A stretch of 64,000 bases of DNA from Agromyces sp. Soil535 (GCF_001428255.1 NZ_LMRW01000001.1:374504-438503), one strand, 5' to 3'; positions 46,212-55,118 are shown, counted from the first letter of the stretch. Numbers and translations are program-made. Notes: generated by a model from the sequence alone, not told the origin.

Positions 46212-47351
46212 TCACCCCTCGCGGATCCCCTCGTGCTCGACCTCGACCGGCATGCCCAGGAACCGCTCGATCTCGGCGACGGATGCCGCGAGCGCGCGCT
46301 CCTCGGCGCGCGAGAACTCCCGCCACGGCACGATCCTCAGCCGCGCCTGGCTCGCACCGACGACCGGTGCCCAGCGCCCGCACATGACCCCGTCGACCGC
46401 GATCGCATGCAGTGGGAACTCGGGGCGCACCGGGTCGGAGCGCCCGGCCGGCAGCAGGTACGACCGGGGCGGTGCGTACCCCATGATGTACTCGTCGTAC
46501 GCCTGCAGCAGGTCGACGACGTCACGGCCGGCCGAGGCATCCGGTCCGCCATCGAGCGCGTCGACGGATGCCGCGTCGAACGCGTGCGGCGTGCCCTCGA
46601 CGTCGACCCACTCGATGCGCCCATCGTTCGCGCCTGCGGGATCGGCGGCGTCGGCGAACGCCCGCCGCGCATCGCCGAGCGTGAACCCCGACCAGGCCGC
46701 GAAGTCGCGCTCCGTGACGGGTCCGCGCGATGCGATGTACCGGGCGGCGAGCTCGGCGAGGGCCTCCTCGCGCGGCCTGGGCGCGGACGGCGGGACCCGC
46801 TCGTCGAACGCCGCGTAGGTGCGCTGCTTGCCGGCGTTCGCGCCGCTGATCGCGACGCGCTCGAGCTCGGCGAGGATGAGCACGTAGTTGTATGCGAGCC
46901 CGGTGATCGGCAGGCCGCCGGCATCGAGTGCGGCGCGGAGCTCGGCGCGCGTGCGGTGTCCGCCCTCGAGCGAGCCGGCCACGAGCTCGACGGCGCGGGT
47001 GCCGGTCTCGCCCTCGAGTCCGAGCCGGCGCAGGTACGTGCGGCTCGCCCCGTACACCCGCTCGGCCGAGACCTCGAGCACCCACCGCGCGTCATCCGGG
47101 TGCAGGAAGTGCCAGGTGGGGCGCAGCACGTGGGTGCGCAGGATCTCGCCGGCATCGAGCGCAGCGGCGACGGATGCGGCATCCGGTCGTCGCTCCGCCG
47201 GCATGCGCGTGGCGAGCCCCCACTGCGCCGGCAGGAACTCCTGCGACTGCACTGCGACGAAGCGCCGCACCACCGCGGGTGCGGACGCATCGAATGGCCC
47301 ACGCAGGCCCTGCACGCGGAGCCGGAGGCGGCGCAGTTCGGCGAGGTCCAC
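46212..47351 (-). CDS. winged-helix DNA-binding domain protein (HTH_42 / AlkX-type)
   Basis: 379 residues. It opens RLRVQGLRGPF, then VAVQSQEFLPAQWGLATRM and TWHFLHPDDARWVL, followed by a C-terminal DEYIMGY and GRWAPVV, the pattern of the winged-helix superfamily that includes YcaQ/AlkX-like DNA-glycosylase relatives. Only 2 bases after the ABC permease stop, so third gene of that operon; GTG start. DNA repair or regulation are both possible. Confidence 0.8.
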   Translation of the reverse strand: MDLAELRRLRLRVQGLRGPFDASAPAVVRRFVAVQSQEFLPAQWGLATRMPAERRPDAASVAAALDAGEILRTHVLRPTWHFLHPDDARWVLEVSAERVYGASRTYLRRLGLEGETGTRAVELVAGSLEGGHRTRAELRAALDAGGLPITGLAYNYVLILAELERVAISGANAGKQRTYAAFDERVPPSAPRPREEALAELAARYIASRGPVTERDFAAWSGFTLGDARRAFADAADPAGANDGRIEWVDVEGTPHAFDAASVDALDGGPDASAGRDVVDLLQAYDEYIMGYAPPRSYLLPAGRSDPVRPEFPLHAIAVDGVMCGRWAPVVGASQARLRIVPWREFSRAEERALAASVAEIERFLGMPVEVEHEGIREG

Positions 47352-47353
47352 GG

Positions 47354-48184
47354 CTAGGACACGTCCCTCCGCCAGGTCGTGGCTCCGCCGATGAGCGTGG
47401 CGAGCACCGCGATGCCGAGCAGCACGAGTCCGCCCTGCCACCACTCGAGGGCCTCGCTCGCTCCGAGCGAGGCGATGTTGTAGAAGGATGCCCCGACGAG
47501 GGCGTCGCTCGCGGAACCCGGCAGGAACTGGCCGATGCTCGCGGTGATGTCGTTGATCGAGGCGACGAATCGGAGGATCGGCTCGAGGAACTGCGTGAAC
47601 GCGATCACGATCACGATCGCGGCGACCTGATTGACCACGAGCACGCCCAGGCCCACGCCGATCGCGCCCCACAGGGCCATGGCGAGGATGCCGCGGCCCA
47701 CGAGCGCCCAGGTGTCGCTCGTGTCGAGGTTCGTCTCGAGGCCGAAGCCGGCGAGGGCTGCAGCTCCCGACCCGACCGACACGGCGAAGGCGACGACTCC
47801 GAGCCCCGCGCCGACCACGAGTTGCGAGAGGAACTTCGCCGACAGCACGGTCGATCGGTGCGGCTCGGCGAGGAAGGTGGCGGTCAGCGTGCGGTGGCGG
47901 AACTCGCCGGTCACTGCGAGGGCGCCGAGGAGCACCGGGAACACGTAGCCGATCGAGGAGGCGAAGCTGTAGAGGAGCGGCGCCAGGTCGAGCCCCGGGG
48001 GAAGGGTGGTGTTGCCGCCGGCCGCCGCCGCGGCCTCCGGGTTCTCGATCGCCCAACCGAGGAAGGCGCCCAGGCCGCCGGCGAGGAAGGCGACGTACAC
48101 GGCGAGGAGGATGGCGAGGAGCCACCACATGCGCGTGGTGAAGACCTTCTGGAACTCGGAGGCGATCGCGCGGGGCATCGACAT
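47354..48184 (-). CDS. ABC transporter permease (ABC-2 type)
   Basis: 276 residues, six membrane helices; the N-terminal FQKVFTTRMWWLL and the GEFRHRTLTATFL loop are typical of ABC-2 exporters. ATG 48184 shares a base with the ATPase stop (TGATG) and has GGAG before it. Partner of the upstream ATPase. Cargo unknown. Confidence 0.85.
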   Translation of the reverse strand: MSMPRAIASEFQKVFTTRMWWLLAILLAVYVAFLAGGLGAFLGWAIENPEAAAAAGGNTTLPPGLDLAPLLYSFASSIGYVFPVLLGALAVTGEFRHRTLTATFLAEPHRSTVLSAKFLSQLVVGAGLGVVAFAVSVGSGAAALAGFGLETNLDTSDTWALVGRGILAMALWGAIGVGLGVLVVNQVAAIVIVIAFTQFLEPILRFVASINDITASIGQFLPGSASDALVGASFYNIASLGASEALEWWQGGLVLLGIAVLATLIGGATTWRRDVS

Positions 48185-49080
48185 CACTCCTCACCTCCAT
48201 TCACGAGCGCGAGGAACGATTCCTCGAGCCCGGATGTCAGTCGATGCAGGGCGCTGAGCTCGACCTCGCCGATGAAGGCCGCATGTCCGACGCTCCCGGG
48301 ATCGGGTTCGGCGACGATGAAGCCGCCGTTGCCCTCGGTGTAGTCGAGGCCGGCCTGGTCGAGTGCGGCCGCGAGCCTCAGCCGGTCGGGGGAGTCCACG
48401 ATCGTGCGCGGTGCCGCGTCGAGTTCGAGGCTCGTGAGGGTGCCGCTCTTCACGAGGCGACCCCGCGAGATGATGACGATGTCGTCGACGCTCTGCTGCA
48501 CCTCGCTCAAGAGGTGCGAACTCACGAGCACGGTCCGGCCCTCGTGGGCGAGGCTTCGCAGGAAGCCGCGGATCCACTTGATGCCCTCGGGGTCGAGTCC
48601 GTTGACCGGCTCGTCGAGCACGAACACCCCCGGGTCGCCGAGCAGGGTGAACGCCAGAGACAGGCGCTGGCGCATGCCGAGCGAGTAGCCGCCGACCCGG
48701 CGGTCGGCGAACTCGGTGAGCCCGACCTGCTCGAGCACGGCGGGCACGCGCGTCGACGGCAGTCCGGCGGCCGTCGTGTACACCTTCAGGTGGTTGCGCG
48801 CGGTGCGTCCGGGGTGGAAGTCCGCCTCGAGCGCGGCGCCGACCGTCTCGAGCGGCCTCGACAGGTCTCGATAGGCCTTGCCGCCGAACGTCGCCGTGCC
48901 GGCGCTGGCGTGCTCGAGGCCCAGCAGCACCCGCAGCGTCGTGGTCTTGCCGGCGCCGTTCGGGCCGAGGAATCCGGTGACGCGGCCGGGCTCGACCGTG
49001 AAGCTGAGGTCGTCGACCGCCGTCACGGGGCCGAAGTGCTTGCTGAGCCCCTCGATCTCGATGGGGATGCCGCTCTTCAT
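48184..49080 (-). CDS. ABC transporter ATP-binding protein
   Basis: 298 residues. Walker A GPNGAGKT, signature YSLGMRQR, Walker B VFVLDEPVNGLDP and SSHLLSE are present. First gene of ATPase-permease-winged-helix operon. A GAGGAG ribosome-binding site precedes the ATG, and TAGGGT about 90 bases upstream may be its -10 box. Exporter of the bacitracin/lantibiotic-resistance-like class by length and signature (inference). Confidence 0.9.
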   Translation of the reverse strand: MKSGIPIEIEGLSKHFGPVTAVDDLSFTVEPGRVTGFLGPNGAGKTTTLRVLLGLEHASAGTATFGGKAYRDLSRPLETVGAALEADFHPGRTARNHLKVYTTAAGLPSTRVPAVLEQVGLTEFADRRVGGYSLGMRQRLSLAFTLLGDPGVFVLDEPVNGLDPEGIKWIRGFLRSLAHEGRTVLVSSHLLSEVQQSVDDIVIISRGRLVKSGTLTSLELDAAPRTIVDSPDRLRLAAALDQAGLDYTEGNGGFIVAEPDPGSVGHAAFIGEVELSALHRLTSGLEESFLALVNGGEE

Positions 49081-49216
49081 GCGCTCTCCTCACGTCGGGG
49101 GCGAGCAGAGCCGCGGTGGCCGCGCCCCCGCCCGGCCCGGCGGCAGGAGCCGCACTACGGCTCACCCTATCGAGCTAGCGGTGTCCGGGGCATCCGTTCG
49201 TCGGGTGGAGCTGCAC

Positions 49217-49303
49217 AATTCAGGAACTGATGGTGTCTGAGTGGCCGCGCCTGCGCGAAACGCCCCGCCGAACGTGGCCCATGTGCAACCGGGATCCTGA
49301 ATT
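49217..49303. repeat. inverted-repeat-bounded segment (MITE-like candidate)
   Basis: Perfect 9-base terminal inverted repeats AATTCAGGA (49217-49225) and TCCTGAATT (49295-49303) enclose 69 bases. The rest of the 49081-49318 gap shows no gene. No target-site duplication is clear. Confidence 0.35.
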
Positions 49304-49318
49304 CCGACGATAGGCAGG

Positions 49319-50092
49319 TCAGTTCAGGGGGCGGATGCCGCGGGGCGGCACGCCGCCGCCGTACAGGTCGCTCGCGAGGTCCTGCAGTGCACCGAGCGCG
49401 ACGCGCTGGGCATAGGGCCCGTAGGAGAGACGGGCGACGCCGAGCTCTTGGAGGCGTGCCGGTACGGGCACCTCGGGCAGGCCGATGAGGCTCACGCGCC
49501 GCTCGCCGATGCCCGCCACGAGCTCGGCGACGACATCCTCGCCGAAGTTGCCGGGCACGAAGACGCACGTCGCGCCGGCCTCGAGGAACGCACGCCCGCG
49601 CTCGATCGCGTCGGCGACCCAGACGTCGCGTGGGCGATCCCTGCCGCGCACGAACGCGTCCGTGCGCGCGTTGAGCGCGAACGGCACGCCCTCGGCGTCG
49701 GCTGCGGCGACCGCAGCCTCGACGGCGGCGACGGAGTCGGCGAGCGGCTTCAGCTGGTCTTCGAGGTTGGCGCCGACGATGCCCGCGCCGATGGCGCGGC
49801 GGATCGTCTCACCGGGGTTCCCGTAGCCGGCCTCGAGGTCGGCGGTGACCGGCACGTCGACAGCGCGGGCGATGCGCCCGGCCATGTCGAGCATGAGGTC
49901 GACCGGGATCTGCTCGCCGTCGGGGTAGCCGAAGGTCGCGGCGATCGAATGGCTCGCGGTGGCGATGGCGCGCGTCTCGGGCAGGGCCGCCACGGCCTTG
50001 GCGCTGGCCACGTCCCACACGTTCACCACCTGCAGCAGCTCGGGTGCGTTGTGCAGGCGGCGGAGTTCGGCGGCGGTATCGGCGAGGGTCAT
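49319..50092 (-). CDS. isocitrate lyase / PEP-mutase superfamily protein
   Basis: 257 residues of the PEPM/ICL TIM barrel. VVNVWDVASAKAV opens the barrel, TADLEAGYGNP carries metal-binding acidic residues and VGANLEDQ, NARTDAF are family strands. It lacks the KKCGH-type loop of true isocitrate lyase, so it is one of the small C-C bond-cleaving or 2-methylisocitrate-like enzymes of unknown substrate. Confidence 0.85.
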   Translation of the reverse strand: MTLADTAAELRRLHNAPELLQVVNVWDVASAKAVAALPETRAIATASHSIAATFGYPDGEQIPVDLMLDMAGRIARAVDVPVTADLEAGYGNPGETIRRAIGAGIVGANLEDQLKPLADSVAAVEAAVAAADAEGVPFALNARTDAFVRGRDRPRDVWVADAIERGRAFLEAGATCVFVPGNFGEDVVAELVAGIGERRVSLIGLPEVPVPARLQELGVARLSYGPYAQRVALGALQDLASDLYGGGVPPRGIRPLN

Positions 50093-50280
50093 CCGCTCAG
50101 CTTATGGCGGGCAGGCGACACCAGTCATGAATGCATATGCCCAGCGCGGTTCAACGGGCCATACTGCAGGAAGAAACGCCGAGAGGTACCCGCAACCCAG
50201 CGTGACACGCCGACGATCTGCGGACTGTTCCTGCGTTCGGCGCGACTCGGACATGCACGATCGGATGCCGCGGTGCGGGA

Positions 50281-50327
50281 GGGGTTTCGAGACGCGCCCG
50301 GCTGCGCCCGGCGCTCCTCAACCCGCG
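50281..50327. repeat. dispersed palindromic repeat at the aminotransferase 3' end
   Basis: GGGTTTCGAGACGCGCC, GGCGCTCCTCAACCCGC: same modules as at 2911-3008. The TGA stop of the leftward aminotransferase lies inside the GGTTGAGG end of the element. Also positioned to act as its terminator. Confidence 0.75.
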
Positions 50328-51532
50328 AGGGCCGCCCTGAGCCCCTCGAGCAGGCGGTCGACGTCGGACTCGTCGGTGTACGGCGCGAACCCCATGCGGA
50401 GGCCCCCCGCGTCGCCGAGGCCGAGATGGCGGGATGCCTCGATCGCGTAGAAGTTTCCCGAGGGTGCGAGCACCCTGCCCTCCGCGAGCGACCTGGTGAG
50501 ATCGGATGCCCCGTGCCCCTCGAATGTCGCAAGGAGCGTCGGCGTGCGCCGGGCGGCGCGCGACCGGATCGACACCCCCGGCAGCGCGGCCAGCCCCTCC
50601 TCGAGCCGCGCACGGAGGCCCTCATCGTGCTCGTGCAGCGCGGCGTACGACGCGGCGAGGCGCTCGCGCCGTGACTCCGCCGCTTCGGCGGCATCGGGGT
50701 CGAGTCCCGAGAGCACGTCGACCGCCGCGTGGACGCCGGCGAGCACCTCGTACGGCAGCGTGCCGAACTCGAACCGCTCGGGCACCGCGTTCGTGGCGGG
50801 CAGCAGCTTGTCGGGCATGATCGTCTCGAGCAGGCCGGGCCGAGCGGCGAGCACCCCGCAGTGCGGGCCGAGGAACTTGTACGGCGAGCACACGAAGAAG
50901 TCGGAGCCGAGCACCTCGACGTCGGGCAGCTCGTGGGCGGTCAGGTGCACGCCGTCCACGAACACCATGGCGCCCGCGTCGTGCGCGATGGCCGCGATCG
51001 TGGGCACGTCCGGAATCGTGCCGATCAGGTTCGACGCGCCGGTCACCGCGACGAGGCGCGTGCGTTCCGAGAGCACGGAGGTCACTGCATCCGTCGGCAG
51101 TTCGCCGGTCGCGGGGTCGAATTCGGCCCAGCGCACGGTCGCGCCTGAGCGCTCGGCCGCCTGCAGCCACGGCCGCACGTTCGCGTCGTGGTCGAGTCGG
51201 GTCACGACGACCTCGTCGCCCTCGCCCCACTCGCGCGAGAGGTGCCGCGAGAAGTCGTACACGAGCTGCGTGGCGCTGCGGCCGTGCACGATGCCGCGGG
51301 GGTGCGCGTCGAGCAGGTCGGCCATCGCCAGGCGGAACCCGTGCACGGCCGCCTCGGCGCGCTCCTCCGACTCCCCGATCGTGCCGCGGTTCGACAAGGG
51401 CCCGGTGAGCACGGATGCCACGGCGTCGCCGACGGCCCGCGGGGTCTGGGTGCCGCCCGGCCCGTCGAAATGCGCCCAGCCGCTCTCGAGCGAGGGGAAC
51501 AGCGAACGGATGCGTGCGACGTCGTAGGCCAT
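50318..51532 (-). CDS. class V aminotransferase (cysteine-desulfurase-like)
   Basis: 404-residue PLP enzyme. The PLP lysine is in FFVCSPYKFLGPHCG; FDGPGGTQTP and VTGASNLIGT are family elements. This subgroup (cysteine desulfurase-like, without the SufS/IscS active-site Cys loop context) has uncertain substrates. AGGAGAG before ATG 51532. Its stop codon is supplied by a dispersed repeat. Confidence 0.85.
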   Translation of the reverse strand: MAYDVARIRSLFPSLESGWAHFDGPGGTQTPRAVGDAVASVLTGPLSNRGTIGESEERAEAAVHGFRLAMADLLDAHPRGIVHGRSATQLVYDFSRHLSREWGEGDEVVVTRLDHDANVRPWLQAAERSGATVRWAEFDPATGELPTDAVTSVLSERTRLVAVTGASNLIGTIPDVPTIAAIAHDAGAMVFVDGVHLTAHELPDVEVLGSDFFVCSPYKFLGPHCGVLAARPGLLETIMPDKLLPATNAVPERFEFGTLPYEVLAGVHAAVDVLSGLDPDAAEAAESRRERLAASYAALHEHDEGLRARLEEGLAALPGVSIRSRAARRTPTLLATFEGHGASDLTRSLAEGRVLAPSGNFYAIEASRHLGLGDAGGLRMGFAPYTDESDVDRLLEGLRAALAG

Positions 51533-51621
51533 GCTTCTCTCCTAGGCCACGATGCCGGTGGATGCAAGTCGAGGCGGGCGAACATCGGCTTCTGGGACCG
51601 CCGGCGCCAGTCCCATCGGAG

Positions 51622-51633
51622 TATCATTCGGCC
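51622..51633 (+). promoter_or_regulatory. leaderless-type promoter of the lipoprotein gene
   Basis: TATCAT, 6 bases, then ATG at 51634. Confidence 0.55.
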
Positions 51634-52689
51634 ATGGCCACGCCTCGCGTGGCATGCCCGCGCATCCTCAGCACCGCTGCCACGATCGCCACCGCGGTCG
51701 CGCTCGCGATGGCGGGCTGTTACTTCTCGGGCCCGGTCGACCGGGCGGTGACGGGCGACGAGGAGTTGCTCGAGTTCGCCCGGCAGCATTACACCGAAGC
51801 GTGGCACCGCGTCGCGGTGGCGGTGATCGACGGCGACGACGTCCGGACGGGGTTCGTCACGGCGGACTCGTCGACGATGTTCGAGCTCGGCATCGCGTCG
51901 CGCGTTCTGACCGGCGAGCTCCTCGCGCGGGGTATCGAGCTCGGCGAGGTGAGCCTCGACGATCCGATCGGGGCGCACCTGGCCCTCGGGGATTCGCCCG
52001 TGGCATCCATCACCTTGCGACAATTGGCGACCCATCATTCCGGGCTGCCCGAACACCCTATGGATCCGGAGTTCCGTGATCCCGACATGCTCGGCGTCGA
52101 GGGGATGCTGGAGATCGCTGCGGGCGTCATCCCGCAGCAGAGCCCGGGTTACCACCTCGGCGGCGATCTGGACGCGGCACTGGTCGGGCAGGTCCTCGCG
52201 ACCGCCGCTGGCGTCGGCTACGCCGACCTGCTCGAGGAACGGGTACTCGAGCCCGCCGCCATGGAGGACGCCGTCGTCATGGAGGCGACCGACCTGCTCC
52301 CCGCCGCCTTGGCGCAGGGCCATGATCGACTTGGCGTGCAGATGCCGTCCCGCGGCCATGGGCCGTATGCACCGGCGACGGGGGTCGCCGTCACCATGGA
52401 TGACATGATCGCGCTCGCCAAAGCCGTGATCGCCGGACCGGTCTCCGAGAGCAAGGCCCTCGAGCCCATCAGCGACACCATATGGCCCGAGACCCGCATC
52501 GGGTATTTCTGGGAGATCGAGGACCGCCCCGAGGGCGAGCTCGCCTACGTCGTGGGCTGGTCGCCCGGGTTCTCCTGTGCATTGCTCGTCGACCGGCGCG
52601 ACGACGAGGCTGCGATCCTGCTCTCGAACGTGCACGACACGTGGCCGTGGGGTCCCGCCACGGAACTGCTCGAGATCGTCGAGGACTGA
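51634..52689 (+). CDS. lipoprotein with class C beta-lactamase fold, catalytic motifs lost
   Basis: 351 residues. A lipoprotein signal ends in AMAGC (Cys29). The fold is that of class C beta-lactamase/serine hydrolases (TMFELG, LDDPIGAHLAL, ITLRQLATHHSGLPEHP, the final VGWSPGF strand). But where the family has G-S-x-x-K, this reads G86-I-A-S-R90, so the nucleophile Ser is Ile and the general-base Lys is Arg; the Y-x-N region is PGYHLGGD. It cannot work by the usual mechanism and may be a binding or regulatory protein at the cell surface. Confidence 0.85.
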   Translation: MATPRVACPRILSTAATIATAVALAMAGCYFSGPVDRAVTGDEELLEFARQHYTEAWHRVAVAVIDGDDVRTGFVTADSSTMFELGIASRVLTGELLARGIELGEVSLDDPIGAHLALGDSPVASITLRQLATHHSGLPEHPMDPEFRDPDMLGVEGMLEIAAGVIPQQSPGYHLGGDLDAALVGQVLATAAGVGYADLLEERVLEPAAMEDAVVMEATDLLPAALAQGHDRLGVQMPSRGHGPYAPATGVAVTMDDMIALAKAVIAGPVSESKALEPISDTIWPETRIGYFWEIEDRPEGELAYVVGWSPGFSCALLVDRRDDEAAILLSNVHDTWPWGPATELLEIVED

Positions 52690-52697
52690 CCCCGCGA

Positions 52698-52709
52698 TAG
52701 CATGCAGGC
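52698..52709 (+). promoter_or_regulatory. leaderless-type promoter of the LssY_C gene
   Basis: TAGCAT, 6 bases, then ATG at 52710. Confidence 0.5.
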
Positions 52710-53591
52710 ATGGGCGGGGCGGGCGCCGAGACATCCGGAACGGCGGCATCCGGCACAGCAGTCGACGTGCCGCCGCGGCGTCGCATCTCCTTCAACGCTG
52801 TGCTCGACGGGTTCTTCTTCGTATTCGCCGGGCTCGCCGCGATCTGGCTGGCCTGGCTGCTGTTCACCGAGTCCTTCACGCTCGGCTGGTGGGGCATCCT
52901 CGGCTTCATCCTGTTCTGGGCTCTGCTGGCCTACCTCGTGCTGCCGCGACTGCACCGCATCCTCACGACCATCTACGTGCCCGACTACTTCATCGGTCGC
53001 GCACGCACGAGCGACGGCCTGCTCGGCGATCCGGTGAATCTGGCCGCGCTCGGCGACGAGCGGCAGCTGGACGCTGCGATGATCGCAGCGGGCTGGACCC
53101 GCGCCGACGAGATCACGCTCGCCTCGAGCCGGCGCATCATCACCTCGACCCTCTCGCGCCGCAGCTACGACGAGGCGCCGGTGAGCCCGCTCTTCCTGTT
53201 CGGTCGGCAGCAGGATGCCGCCTACCAGCAGGAGGTCGCAGGCAACCCCGCGAAGCGGCATCACGTGCGCTTCTGGCGCTGTCCCGACGGATGGCTGCTC
53301 CCGGGCGGCTACCGCGTGGACTGGCTCGCGGCCGGGACGTTCGACCGCGCCGTCGGGTTCTCGCTGTTCACGCTCCAGGTCACGCACAAGATCGACGCCG
53401 ACACCGACATCGAACGCGATCACATCGTGGCCACGCTGCGTGCGGCCGACCCGGCGGTGCGGGTCGAGCTCATCCGCGACTTCTCCACGGGTTACCACTC
53501 GCGCAACGGGGGCGGCGACACGATCGCCACCGACGGCGACCTGCCGGTCGTCGACGTGCGGGGCGTCGTGCCACGGGGTGATGCGAGGTGA
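52710..53591 (+). CDS. LssY C-terminal-domain membrane protein
   Basis: 293 residues. Two membrane helices (about 28-50 and 57-80) precede a soluble domain with YVPDYFIGRARTSDGLLGDP, TFDRAVGFSLFTLQVTHKID and HSRNGGGD, matching the LssY C-terminal domain known from secreted/membrane proteins. Role not established. GTGA overlap with the next gene. Confidence 0.8.
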   Translation: MGGAGAETSGTAASGTAVDVPPRRRISFNAVLDGFFFVFAGLAAIWLAWLLFTESFTLGWWGILGFILFWALLAYLVLPRLHRILTTIYVPDYFIGRARTSDGLLGDPVNLAALGDERQLDAAMIAAGWTRADEITLASSRRIITSTLSRRSYDEAPVSPLFLFGRQQDAAYQQEVAGNPAKRHHVRFWRCPDGWLLPGGYRVDWLAAGTFDRAVGFSLFTLQVTHKIDADTDIERDHIVATLRAADPAVRVELIRDFSTGYHSRNGGGDTIATDGDLPVVDVRGVVPRGDAR

Positions 53592-54133
53592 CAGCGGGCG
53601 AGAAGCGCGCCGCGTTCGAGCCGCCGGGCGAGCTCGCACGGCCGGTGACCCCGCCTTCGGACATGCGACGGCCCGCGGCGACCACCGCTGGCGCGGCGCT
53701 CGTGGTGCTCCGCGTCCTGGCAGGCGTGATGTGGCTGATCAGCCTCGCCGTGCAATGGCGCGGCGTCATCTCCGAGGAGTTCGACGACGTCACCGACGTG
53801 CAGCTCTCGGGCGACGAACTCGACGCGGTCGCCGATGCGGGCCTCACGATCGTGCTCGTCGTCGGCGGCGTGATCCTCCTCGTGGAACTCGTGCTGGCGG
53901 TGCTCATCTACCTGGGCCTCAACTGGCCGCGCATCCTGGTGATGGTGCTGTCGACGCTCAGCATCAGCGGATCGTTCGCGGCGTGGTGGGTCGGCGACCA
54001 GGAGATCACCCTGCAGACCACGCTCCTGACGCTCTCACTCGACATCCTCGTGATGCTCGCGCTGTCGAGCCGATCGGCTCGCGCCTATGCTCGCAGGCCG
54101 CGACGGCGAGCGATCAGGCGTCGAGGCGGCTGA
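53588..54133 (+). CDS. hypothetical membrane protein
   Basis: 181 residues with four membrane helices and a basic C-terminus. No family recognised. Starts with GTG inside the LssY_C stop, so it is co-translated and may be its partner. Its last 99 bases overlap the 3' end of the convergent DsbD-like gene. Confidence 0.7.
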   Translation: MTAGEKRAAFEPPGELARPVTPPSDMRRPAATTAGAALVVLRVLAGVMWLISLAVQWRGVISEEFDDVTDVQLSGDELDAVADAGLTIVLVVGGVILLVELVLAVLIYLGLNWPRILVMVLSTLSISGSFAAWWVGDQEITLQTTLLTLSLDILVMLALSSRSARAYARRPRRRAIRRRGG

Positions 54134-54622
54134 GCCCCAAGCGATTGCCGAGGGGCTGAAGCTGAGGCTCTCGAGCTGAGGCGACTGAGGCTGAGGCGAT
54201 GGGAACTGAGGCGCCAGCGCGTGCAGCACCGAGTATGCACTCCTGCCCGTCACGGGCGCAGTCCACCGGATCGTCCGGGGTGGGAGGCAGGCGCCACCCA
54301 CGCACGGCTGGAACCGGAGGGCGCCCTCGACGGTCCTCAACTCCCCATCGACCCGGCCAGACACGCCGAACCTGATCTTCCCCTCGAGGACGGTCAGGGT
54401 GAGGCCGTTCCACCCCAGGTCTTTGACGATCGGAACCGGATACTCGACCTGGGGATCGCGCAGCCCCTCCACGTCCATCACGGTGGGAATGAGGTTGGGT
54501 TCGGCGGGTTGGTTCGGCTCGATGTGCGCGCCGGCCGGCAGCTCCAGGGTGAGGGTGACCCGGACCCGGTCACCTGAGCGCCTTGCATCGGTTCTCACGA
54601 CCAGTGCGTCGCGTTCAGTCAT
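54035..54622 (-). CDS. DsbD-alpha-like domain protein without signal peptide
   Basis: 195 residues. Residues about 10-125 resemble the N-terminal (alpha) domain of the thiol-disulfide exchanger DsbD: VRVTLTLELPAGAHI, GLTLTVLEGKIRF, and the cysteine pair in FQPCVGGACLPP, equal to the active-site pair of that domain. No membrane helix or signal is seen, so it would be cytoplasmic. The last 70 residues are low complexity, arising from CTGAGGC-like repeats and from DNA antisense to the neighbour. Overlaps the redoxin gene by 8 bases. Confidence 0.7.
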   Translation of the reverse strand: MTERDALVVRTDARRSGDRVRVTLTLELPAGAHIEPNQPAEPNLIPTVMDVEGLRDPQVEYPVPIVKDLGWNGLTLTVLEGKIRFGVSGRVDGELRTVEGALRFQPCVGGACLPPRTIRWTAPVTGRSAYSVLHALAPQFPSPQPQSPQLESLSFSPSAIAWGSAASTPDRSPSRPASIGASRSARQREHHEDVE

Positions 54623-55118
54623 CAGTTCCACCGCCGATCAGCACCTCGATTGCGGCCCCCACGCTGGAGGCGTGGATGTCGAAGCGTTCCATGTTGAGGT
54701 ATTCGGCGAAGCGGAGCACGTTGTCCTGATCGAGCAACAGGTGGGCGTTGATGATCGCCACCTCAGGCGCGAGGCCCTCCTTATGCGGGGCGAAGCGCTC
54801 GGACACGACGCCGCTCTCGTCGACGAGGAACGGTGAGGTCCAACCGAAACGCTCGGGAAGTGCGCGGGCCACACCGGCCGGCTCCTTCACGTCGATGACG
54901 ACGAGCCTGAGCCCGCGGTCGGTGAACCGCGCCACCAGGTCGGACTCCAGGAAGGGCGCCTCGGCGGTGCAGTACGGGCACCACGTGGTGATGAAGTAGA
55001 GCAGTGTCCATGGGCCGGTCACGTCGCTGAGTCGGACCGGGTTGCCGTCCACGTCGGGCAGCTCGAAGTCCTCTACGCGGTCGCCGATGCCGTAGGTCTT
55101 CAGATCCGTCGTGATCAT
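54615..55118 (-). CDS. thioredoxin-fold redoxin (TlpA/AhpC-like)
   Basis: 167 residues. The peroxiredoxin/TlpA opening DRVEDFELPDVDGNPVRLSD and a CPYC active site in TTWCPYCTAEAPF are followed by the thioredoxin VVIDVKEP strand. No signal peptide. Operon with the DsbD-alpha-like gene downstream, and 139 bases downstream of a LuxR regulator gene on the same strand. Proposed role: thiol reduction in the cytoplasm (inference). Confidence 0.82.
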   Translation of the reverse strand: MITTDLKTYGIGDRVEDFELPDVDGNPVRLSDVTGPWTLLYFITTWCPYCTAEAPFLESDLVARFTDRGLRLVVIDVKEPAGVARALPERFGWTSPFLVDESGVVSERFAPHKEGLAPEVAIINAHLLLDQDNVLRFAEYLNMERFDIHASSVGAAIEVLIGGGTDD

